DNA from: Anadara kagoshimensis
Taxonomy: Eukaryota > Mollusca > Bivalvia > Arcoida > Arcidae
Assembly (NCBI GenBank): GCA_021292105.1
Contig: CM037862.1
Span: forward strand, 32,519,245 to 32,583,244
DNA length: 64,000 nt
Reading direction: 5' to 3'
Part shown: piece by piece, positions 55,407 through 64,000 of the stretch
Layout of the letters: every line of letters starts with the position of its first letter
How positions within the stretch are numbered: the stretch's first letter is position 1
The notes under the pieces: model-generated
Databases searched by the model: none
Told to the model about the DNA's origin: nothing
What the model saw: only the letters and a program-made list of their open reading frames with translations
Position numbers and translations under genes: made by a program

Positions 55407-55566
55407 AGACAGACAGACAGATAGATAGATCGATAGATAGATAGATAGACAGACACGCAGACAGATAGATAGATAGATTGTGGCTGCCAAAAACTGTCGC
55501 TAATGATTGTAGAGATGGCCTAATTCGTTAGTATAGTGTTAAACTTTTGACAGGTCTGTACTGTAC
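55210..55566. mobile_element. MITE family copy 8 with internal microsatellite expansion
   Basis: Left TACGGTACAGTCCTGACGAA ATGTTTAACACTGAGC; right GTTAAACTTTTGACAGGTCT GTACTGTAC. Between GAAAAGATGCTGATAGATAG and GATTGTGGCTGCCAAAAACT lies a GATA/GA/GACA microsatellite (55317-55480) that accounts for the extra length. Confidence 0.85.
55317..55480. repeat. Compound GATA-GA-GACA-GATA microsatellite
   Basis: About 160 bp of GATA, GAGA (with AGG interruptions), GACA and GATA runs in the interior of MITE copy 8. The same spot in other copies reads GAGATATAGATA/GATAGATA-like words, the probable seed. Confidence 0.92.
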
Positions 55567-55569
55567 TTT

Positions 55570-57250
55570 AAGGAAAGAATACCAGCCTCATAAACACATC
55601 GTCTAAGACTTATCTTGTAAAACATATTTGTCAATTTGTTTCCAAAGAATTTTATGATCAACACTTTCTTTTAATAGCTTAACAAATTAATCTTTTAAAA
55701 GATTTCAATCTCCCAAAGTTAACACTGACACAATATTGACAAGTATATATCTGGCAATATGTTACCTTTGACATAAAACATCAGATGTTTTGAATGCGTG
55801 AAATTAACGCTTCGTATTTTTTCGAGTTGATGAATTATTACTTAAACTTACGAAACTTAAAAAATGTAGACTTCTGCCGACACTGTAACTTTAGAGAAGA
55901 CATTTTTCGTGAGTGATACCATGCAAAACAAACAAATCTCTTTTTCAATAGAATTGAAATGACCATTGCAGGGTCACTTCTTATAGACTAGACCAGATCT
56001 TCAAGGAGTGGACAGGGTTTCCCCGTTCGAAGATAGAGAATAGACCGTAGTTAAGTCTCAATCAAAGAACCTTTATAACAAAAAAAAAAGCAAATGTATT
56101 GGTGAGATAGTGCCATTTAGTGCCATTTATCATTGTTACACGTGTGAACATCAACACGTTTCCCAGTGTATAAGAGACAACATGTAATCAGCTTGAAAAA
56201 AAAACTAACAGCATTTTCTCATAGTTACTTTACCATGTATATTGTATTGATTATTGCCAAGGGTTTGATAATGAACAAGATACAAATAGATACCAAAAAT
56301 TATCTTCCGAGTTAATACCAAATAGATGATGAAGATAATGACATTGCCTCAGAGACCATAAACCAACATTTCTGCATACCGATATGTTGAAGGCTTTTTC
56401 GCAACTAGTATAGCTACAAAAACGTACAATATCTCAGGTTCTGCCAATAAGTATCAAACCCAAAAAGTATCTTTCTGTTATTAGGCAGAAAACTCGGCTT
56501 ATGGAGACAAAAAAGCTTACGATAGGTCTACAACTTAGTTGCCTCGGAATACTAGGTGTTGTACAAAAGCTAAACCTTTTCCTCATAGAATAATATGCAA
56601 TTACGGAAGCAAGTATTACGAATGTAAATACACGACCGTCTGTACATTGGACGACATGCCACAGGCAAAATTAAAATTTTGACAATCATCATTATCAATA
56701 ATTAACACAAATGCAAATCATGAATAAAAGCATTATTTAAACATCAGGTTACAGCCATATTGTGGGGGTTTTCTCTTTGATGCAATTCAATTGGTATTTT
56801 CAACAGTAAATTTAAAAAGGAACAATTTGATAAACCTTTGATAAACAAGAAAAACTTACTAACCAATTTTTAAAACTATTAAGCTTTCAACGGTTGGACC
56901 CTGGAGTTTAAAAACTAGATTAACGGATGGTTTAAACATTTTATTGTGTTATAGTTTTACAATAAAGTCCAAAATGCTTTTATTCTTGTGAATATCACGC
57001 TAAGTACAGCTCTAATCTTTGTCTGCTAATAAATCTATAATGCAATTTGATCAGTATTTAACAGAAAACATGTTGTCTGATATTTACTGTATTAATTATT
57101 TAGGGAAAATTTGAGAATTTTAGTTAACATTCCACAACGTCGAAAAAGAGACACAAAAATCGATATTACCATTTCAAAAGCAATCAAACGTCACGGTTTT
57201 ATGTAATCACCAATATCCGTTCCCAAGATGTCGTAATCAAATGATTAGAT
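55570..57250. other. Intergenic AT-rich spacer
   Basis: No gene or strong repeat recognised; a short duplicate GTGCCATTTAGTGCCATTTA at about 56111. Confidence 0.4.
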
Positions 57251-57259
57251 ATAGCCTTC

Positions 57260-57900
57260 AACATCAAAAGACTGTCAGACTGAGCTCATGTCTAAATTAA
57301 TGAGCTTATGTCGAGCTTTTTGCATCAAATAGCATGTTTTCCTGTATTATGCGACGCTAAATTGTTCGTTAATATAGCTATAGTATTAGTTGTTATGAAT
57401 GTTTAAGCCATAAAGCTACCAGGTCAGACAGAGCTTATACTTAAGCTTTTTTGTATCGGCTGATCATTTTCTTTCTTTTTTATTTTATTTATTGTTTATT
57501 GCATAAATCTAACCGTTAGTTAATATCACATTTACCAATTGTTGGGAATAACGTTTTTAAGCACATCAAAGCTTGCAGGTCATTCAGGGCTCATACCTAA
57601 GTTTTTCTGTACATTATTCCATATTTTACACAACCACTATAGCTGAAATATCCCCTAATATTAACCTTTTTGGATAGTTTAAAGAAACTTTTAATGCCAC
57701 AAAGCTGTCGGATCAGGAAGGACTCGTGGACGTGTTAATGATACACGTACTTCCAATGTCACAGAACTTCGGGTTCATGTTCTTAACCTTTTTGTACATG
57801 CCCTTTTATTCTAGAAAATCACTACAGCTACATGCAATGTCTACTGATGGTAACATTTTCGGTTTGTTTAATGGGTTGTGCTTTTCATACCCTTTAAATA
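57260..57900 (+). repeat. Very degenerate tandem repeat, about 150-180 bp period
   Basis: Loose units share ...AAGC(C)A(C)A(T)xAAAGCTxxCAGGTCAxxCAGxGCTxATxCxTAAGxTTTTxTGTA, seen near 57407, 57557, 57690 and 57755. The frame at 57726-57914 is one of these units; I do not call it a gene. Confidence 0.4.
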
Positions 57901-57914
57901 GTCAGGCAACTTGA

Positions 57915-59380
57915 CATTAATTGCTCAAACCTTTAATAATAGTAATTATAATGCCCCTATATAATTGGAAACATGAAGAAAACCCCATCAGCTTTGGCAT
58001 AAAAATTGCTTATGGCTAAATGAGGTTGTGCTGAAAATCGGTAGAGCCATTACAGTTAACCGTTTGAATGTTGCGAGATCAGGCAATTTTCTTGAAATAT
58101 ATACAGAGACAGATAATGGTCAGCCGCTATAAATGTCCTAAGAACATCAATAAAGACATAAGCCTGTAATGGTCAGTGTGGTTTTACTGAGCTTGTTTGT
58201 CTTGTGTGATAATTACATGTATTTACTCTATAAAGCTTTCCTACAAGATGCTCTACATAATAACATCCTTCAGACATATAAACTTCTAGCATTGACCATT
58301 AGTAGTATTATGGCGCAAATCCCACAAGGATTCTGCCGAGTAAATATCAAACACAGATATCATAACTCCTTACGTACTAGTGTTAACAAAGCTCTAATAA
58401 ATTGGACATCAAATAGTTTCACTGTGGCCTTCAGATGCGGATGTACTTTACATAGAAAATCCAATAAACTTGAATAAAGGTTGGGTTTGGTCTTTTTCAC
58501 TTACTTGCGTTGCGTCTAGTATAATTAGACATCGCTATATGCATCTGGACGGCGAAATTGGAATAGAATATATGTTATGTACATGTATTACTTTTGAGTT
58601 TTAATGAAGTAATCAAACTTTGTCATTTGCAATTTGAAATTTTGAATGCATGTAATAATGAAATGTAAAAGTGGTATGTGGCATATTTATATCTTCTTTA
58701 GCATTCGACGTAAAACGTCATCTAGAGCTTCACTTCCTGTGTTAACATTCACAACATGCAAAATTACATTTTTCTATAGATATATTTACAGTAATCGAAA
58801 ATGTGCATAGTAATTGTCATTTATGACTATGCTCAAGTAAGTAAACGATATCTAAGAATATCTAAGTTTATTGGATTTTCTATGAAAATATTGTCATAAT
58901 TTCTCACAAACACACTGACTCTTCTATAAAAAACATTGTTATAATTCTTCACAAACACTTCTCTGGGAGCAAAAAGATTCCGAGTATCGATTTTGTTGCT
59001 TGTTTAACTTAAGTAAGCTATAAGCGATAAATCAGCTAAATTTGCCACGTATTTGTTATGTATATGAGAACAGCAATTAACAAATTGATATTTAAATTCT
59101 GTATATAAGAATATCTGTAATTAAATAAATATTTGTATACTAAAACGGTCGATACAAGTAATCCATCATGTATTGTTATAACCAATAACATTTCTACATT
59201 ATACAATGCTGATATTGGAGATAGAGGGAAATTGGGTTGGAGAAATTGATAGATTTCGTTACACGTTTTTTTTCTCAAGGCCTCCAAACATTTTGCCATC
59301 GATTTGTTTAACTGTAAATGTTGACAGTGGACTGGGCTTGTTTGTATTATTTTCTGTGAGACAAGACACATGGACAAGCT
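57915..59380. other. Intergenic AT-rich spacer
   Basis: A 102-codon frame at 58169-58477 has no recognisable motif or splice context. A small tandem duplication (TCTATxAAAAxATTGTxATAATTxxTCACAAACAC) is at 58878-58951. Confidence 0.4.
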
Positions 59381-59382
59381 AT

Positions 59383-59808
59383 GTTACGCCACATAGCGGT
59401 GTTGTCGCATAAACGCGCCCAACACGTCTATGCGGGGAATTCTAACGCATAAAGAGGTCCGCCACGTTTATGCGGCGGCGTTCAACGCATAAAGATGTGT
59501 TGCTTATATGCGGCGCAAGGCTGCCTTTTTGACGCATAAAGATGGCTGATTTTAACGAGTTGGTATGAAATTTAAAAAGAGCTGATATCTCGACAAAAAC
59601 GGTGGTGGTGATATAAATTATGACGACGACGGTGACAATTGAGAATTTATGTTGTTGGTGTTGTTAATAATGGTAATAATAATACGAGGATGGGGACAGG
59701 ACAATGAGAGCGCGATGACGATGTTACCGTCGTCGTGCCGACGGCGGTGGCGTTCATGACTGTTGATGATCGTTAAATTGTGATTTTTGCAGAATTTCGA
59801 CTTTTGAT

Positions 59809-59856
<48 letters not shown>

Positions 59857-60073
59857 TAATAATATAATGATGATCATCACGATGGTGGTGGTGTTTTATG
59901 TGAAGGTGGTAATAAAGATGGAGGTGTAAATGCAGGTGATGATAGTAATTGTTTTCTTTATGCGGCGGAATGTAGCCTTTTTGCCGCATAAAAGCTTTCT
60001 CTTTATGCGTTGAAATTCCCCACATAGACGTGTTGGAACACGTTTATGCGGCAACACCGCTATGTGGCGTAAC
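59383..60073. mobile_element. 691-bp element with about 75-bp terminal inverted repeats
   Basis: Left GTTACGCCACATAGCGGTGT TGTCGCATAAACGCGCCCAA CACGTCTATGCGGGGAATTC TAACGCATAAAGAG. The right end inverted gives GTTACGCCACATAGCGGTGT TGCCGCATAAACGTGTTCCA ACACGTCTATGTGGGGAATT TCAACGCATAAAGAG. CGCATAAA/TTTATGCG words recur about ten times in the two arms. The interior is GAT/GAC-rich plus an AAT microsatellite. No transposase: MITE-like. Confidence 0.87.
59810..59864. repeat. (AAT)n microsatellite
   Basis: About 15 AAT units, one interruption, inside the 691-bp element. Confidence 0.95.
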
Positions 60074-60079
60074 AAAGCT

Positions 60080-62100
60080 ACAAGTGAGATTGTTTAAGGT
60101 AAGAATTGTATTGGTTCAGTCTCTGTGATGGCTTCACAACTAGTATCTTTACATGTTACAATATGCTGTTGTATTTGTGTTATAATATAAAGATGTTGTG
60201 TAATATATCGAGAAACACATGTCAAAACTGGCACAAATCAGAAAGAGAACCAAAGAAAGTACCAGCACTTGCACAATGGAGTTATAAAAGGTTTAAACTA
60301 AAATTCTCATTTCTTCCAGTTTCATTGATTATCTTTTTTCATTACTTTGACATTGCATTTTCATCTATCACACCACATCTTTGTTGGTTTAATACAATTT
60401 CGAATATGTAACATACAAGTTTGTTTAAATCAATGTAACAAATACTAGTAAGGCCATTTTTGTCTGTTTGAGACAGACCAGGGAGCGGATTACACAAACA
60501 GGCAACACAACAAGATTATAAGTTCATGTATTGTGCTGCCTTTGGGTTTTTTTTTTTTTTTTTTTTTTTTTTTAAGGCATTAAAACAGCCATGGGATTAT
60601 TAATAATGCACTTTAAAAGGAACGTAGCTGTTTTGTAATGCGTTATTTTAATGAAAAGTCAAAAACATCATATGTAACTTTTATGCAGAGTTATAATTGT
60701 AACTAGAATATAGACGGAGACAGTGACTTGTTACATACATTGATATACAATGTATATTGCTGTAAATAAAGTTTTATGTTCGTGATTGACGTTGTATGTA
60801 CTTTATTAAAACCATTATTACTACAATATTTATCTCCATTGTGATCTTCACAGCTGTTAGTTAATATAATATTAGTAAATTGATTGAAACAGTTCAAGTA
60901 CATACTGTCAATCATTGTTAGTAAACAGCTAGGCCGAACTATCTGCATTAACGATGGTATGTTACTTTTTTATGTAAGTACCATCATAGTGAAAGGCAAA
61001 CTAATATCTACAAAACCACCAAGTCTATTTTAACGAATTGATTAGTCTTTAGATTGGATACCTTTTTGGATCTATCTTGATAAGAAAGTAGCAATAACAA
61101 AAAGTAACTTGCCAACTTTGGCCTAGTAAAGTACATAATCAAGCTTAGTAGACCATCGGTAAAACTTACATAGAAATCAAAACAAATCAATTTAAACAAA
61201 ACAACATAAATGAAGCAAATAGGACAATGAAATCCAAGTTTCCAATTTTGATCTATTCGTGGAAAAGGGCAATAAATTCATTAAAAAAGACATGGTGTGT
61301 TTGTATGCAAACTTGCTTCAGTTTTTAAAAATGTGTACTTAATGATTTAAAGCAGTGCTGATTAATTGATATATGCAGTATAAAAGAGAGTTTCTGAAAA
61401 ATGAACTTAGAAGAACATGCCAAAAACTTTCACTGAAACCTTAATCATCTCTTGTTTAAATGGAGATGCTAACAAGTACAATGACATTGTTTACAATTTA
61501 TCATTTTCATACTGTAGAATACTTATGTATTGGTAATTATAACTTAAAACTCTTAATATCTATATTTGGTGGTGTTGGTCTTGGAAAAACATACAAGTAT
61601 ATATATATATAGTTGTTTGTGTTAAAATCATTAAAAATATTTGACCAAGGCATCTTATATTTGGCAAAAAAACATCAATCAAAACAGAAAGATTTTCTGA
61701 AAATATCCTATGGACCATAAAATAAAAGCTAAACATAATGGTTCCGGAGTTGTTCCAGTTTCACGATTTATCATTAACAATATTTTTCTAATTCACTTGA
61801 TCCTCATAATAAAATAAATTTGGAAATATTGCCAATGATAAATCATGAAGAATCATAAATCTTTGTAATTCTCTAATTGTGACATGTGGCAGTAAAATGT
61901 TTCTCGGTACCAATATAAACTAGTGTAAAAGTCGATATCAAAGCTAAATCATAAAATGAAAGTTATTAATTTTGACATTTATTCTTGACTGTAAATAGTA
62001 AATACAGCTAGGATAATATAACATTAATTAGTCCAGTTTTTCGCTGTAATTATACAAACTATTTTATGTCTATAATCTAGTTTTGGTTTTTCTCCTTTTT
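60080..62100. other. Intergenic AT-rich spacer
   Basis: A 101-codon frame at 60106-60411 shows no recognisable motif. A TA run is near 61600. No gene supported. Confidence 0.4.
60548..60574. repeat. Poly-T tract
   Basis: About 27 T after GGG. Confidence 0.93.
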
Positions 62101-62121
62101 AAGGTCCATCGATACAGTTGG

Positions 62122-62675
62122 AATTACATATTATACCAGTTTTAATTTTACAGCACTAGACGGCCGTTTCGGAATACAATTCCTCATCAGTAGTGCTTGG
62201 ACCAAAACTATGAAACCAAAATTATTTCGAAGATGTTGAAAAGCTACCCAAAGAACCAAAATATAATTTACCAAATTAAGCTAAGGAAATACTTTGCATG
62301 AGGGAGTATACCTTAGTTTTTGAGAAATTTCCAATTTTAAATGCAGGAAATTTAGACAATTATAGTATATTTCTGACAATAATACAAAATTATTGCCTAC
62401 TGAGTTGGTGATATCCTCGGGGCACCAGCCACCAGCAGAGATATCGGCTCAGGGGTTTAAATTACATATTATACCAGTTTTAATTTTACAGCACTAGACG
62501 GCCGTTTCGGAATACAATTCCTCAATAGTAGTGCTTGGACCAAAACTATGAAACCAAAATTATTTCGAAGATGTTGAAAAGCTACCCAAAGAACCAAAAT
62601 ATAATTTACCAAATTAAGCTAAGGAAATACTTTGCATGGGGTAGTATACCTTAGTTTTTGAGAAATTTCAAATTT
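62122..62675 (+). repeat. Direct duplication of about 210 bp, 338 bp apart
   Basis: Copies 62122-62335 and 62460-62675 share AATTACATATTATACCAGTT, CACTAGACGGCCGTTTCGGA ATACAATTCCTCA, GTAGTGCTTGGACCAAAACT and the following 120 bp, with only a few differences (CATCAG/CAATAG, GAGGGAG/GGGGTAG). Unique spacer of about 125 bp between. Confidence 0.92.
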
Positions 62676-62759
62676 TTTGTATCAATACACATATAACATT
62701 TAGATGTATACTTCATGTATAATTAGCTTAACTAATCCCAGTTTCACAATCATTCCTTA

Positions 62760-62845
62760 ACTAACCTAACTTGTCAGTTCCGATTTTTTATTTTGCGTCT
62801 GGATTGTGATTCGGACATGGATTAGTATGTTTGTTTTTTGATTCA
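62760..62845 (+). repeat. Dispersed repeat family D, 3' part
   Basis: AACCTAACTTGTCAGTTCCG, then CTGGATTGTGATTCGGACAT GGATTAGTATGTTTGTTTTT: near-identical to the end of the 39385 copy, its first half missing. Confidence 0.72.
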
Positions 62846-63216
62846 GAAATGATAGTGAAACTGTGGTCAATTTATCCATTTTTAGACTAAAACCATGTAT
62901 TGTAAGGTGTATATAAGTGGTTGAAGGTTGTAGAACTCTTCTGTAAATTAAGTTTAGAAAGTTTAAATGTACCGAATGTCCTTAATAGTGTATAGCATAT
63001 GGTGATTAATATTTCACTATGATTCAAAGAGACGTTTAAAAACACCTGATGTTTTCAATTACCTCCACATTGCAGTTAATGTAAACTTTAGTAATTATGT
63101 TATATGGTGACTGACTTATGCTGTTTTGTTTAAGGTGAAATGCCAGACTTAAAAACAAAAACCGGTTCTCATGTCAGCAAATTCTTTAACTAGTGGTTCT
63201 TTTCTTGCGCTGTTGC

Positions 63217-63345
63217 AACGCCTAATGAAGTTCAAAAGACGCCTGACCTTGAGTCTCAATCTGTGGACTTTATTAGGCGTCGAAATGGTCAAAGCTTTTG
63301 AAGAAATTGTTAAGAATCCGTCTTGGACTTCATAAAGCGTTATAA
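63217..63345. repeat. Short inverted/direct repeat cluster
   Basis: ACGCCTAATGAAGT (63218) pairs with ACTTTATTAGGCGT (63267), and ACTTCATAAAGCGT (63328) is a third, direct copy of the second arm. Forms a possible stem with a 35-base loop. Confidence 0.5.
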
Positions 63346-63724
63346 CGGTGTTCTATGATGTATCAAGTTTTTGTCTTGAAATTAGTCATAAAACAAGCAT
63401 CTCATTATAAGCAGTTTTGTCAGAACAACACTATAACTTGTCAATTGATATTACATTCCATTATGACGTGTGCAGTTTATTAATTAAACCAGATAGATTA
63501 CGTCATGTGTAAGGTATTGTAATTAAACCCATCAGTATCGTGTGATATCAATACTGACATGTATCGTGTTCTTAACCAACACCGTCATAATCAGTCTAAA
63601 CAGAAAATCATCCTGCTCAAGTTCGGGACATCGGCGATTGGCATTTTACACATCATTTCGTGGGCTGTTTTAGATATAAACACTTTTCTGCATCCAGTTG
63701 CATACACATTAAAAGTGGTGTGTT

Positions 63725-63744
63725 GGGGGGGGGGGGGGGGGGGT
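63725..63744. repeat. Poly-G tract
   Basis: About 19 G followed by TTGGCGACGGCGACGACG. It could adopt G-quadruplex structure or be error-prone in sequencing; the frames crossing it are not called. Confidence 0.9.
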
Positions 63745-64000
63745 TGGCGACGGCGACGACGAGTATGGCCATACAGCACTTCAATTTGTCGGTTTGCCCC
63801 TAGGTCAAGTTGGATTTACAAGCAATTAACCCTATAGGTAATCCGTGCATTTTTCCACCAGGAACTGTTTTCACCATTCATTAAAGTATTTTGGGGTAGC
63901 TAAGAGTTACCTGGAATGTCATAACCAAAAAAAAATTAATTGTTTTTTAACTAATATCTTTATACGTCAAAATACTCCGTGAAGAAACTAATACTAAAAA

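Noticed and set aside
55199-55490. Ser/Leu/Tyr-rich frames on the minus strand
   Set aside because: Translation of the GATA/GA microsatellite in MITE copy 8.
58169-58477. 102-codon plus-strand frame
   Set aside because: No recognisable domain, no splice partner, AT-rich chance-length frame in repeat-containing spacer.
60106-60411. 101-codon plus-strand frame next to the 691-bp element
   Set aside because: No motif, no supporting context; composition typical of AT-rich noncoding DNA.
63559-63837. Frame crossing the poly-G tract (Gly-rich protein)
   Set aside because: The glycine run is produced by homopolymer G; length is unreliable and nothing else supports a gene.

Overview
The window looks like AT-rich animal nuclear DNA, most likely from a bivalve or other lophotrochozoan mollusc. 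The reasons are two multi-exon genes with GT-AG introns, abundant microsatellites, tRNA-derived SINEs and several miniature inverted-repeat elements. One element has ends (AAGAGGCCCA... and ...GAGCTAAAA) that I associate with molluscan genomes. The species call is inference; no mitochondrial, rRNA or species-diagnostic gene is present.

Only two protein-coding genes can be supported, both on the minus strand. Gene 1 (14118 down to 2611) can be assembled from seven coding exons with matching phases into a 1717-residue class C G-protein-coupled receptor. It has a signal peptide, three successive Venus-flytrap (ANF-receptor/periplasmic-binding-like) ligand domains, each followed by a short cysteine-rich linker, and one C-terminal seven-helix domain. 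Class C receptors normally carry one Venus-flytrap per chain, so the triple architecture is the most notable feature here. Gene 2 (49614 down to 45049) is a complete six-exon orthologue of SSR4/TRAP-delta, 174 residues, a subunit of the ER translocon-associated protein complex. Its intron 1 holds an unexplained exon-like open segment.

Layout: 1-2600, intergenic with a SINE and microsatellites; 2611-14118, receptor gene; 14.1-17.4 kb, degenerate tandem repeats and a cluster of copies of a ~200-bp inverted-repeat (MITE-like) family; 17444-19910, a 2.5-kb terminal-inverted-repeat element enclosing an 11-copy, 145-bp satellite arranged as a 290-bp dimer; 20-29 kb, SINEs, a LINE tail and AT-rich spacer; 29.2-30.2 kb, a 9-copy 102-bp minisatellite open in both directions; 34461-38116, a 3.66-kb element with inverted ends and a ~53-bp minisatellite; 38-45 kb, dispersed repeats; 45.0-49.6 kb, SSR4; 50.2-51.0 kb, a broken LINE reverse transcriptase; 51-59 kb, SINEs, more MITE copies and hairpins; 59383-60073, a 691-bp inverted-repeat element; 60-64 kb, AT-rich spacer with a 0.2-kb duplication.

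The two genes have no evident functional link apart from both acting in the secretory/membrane system. Everything else is intergenic DNA shaped by non-autonomous transposons and tandem repeats. Exon boundaries were assigned by hand from reading frame, splice consensus and family similarity. No alignment or database search was run.
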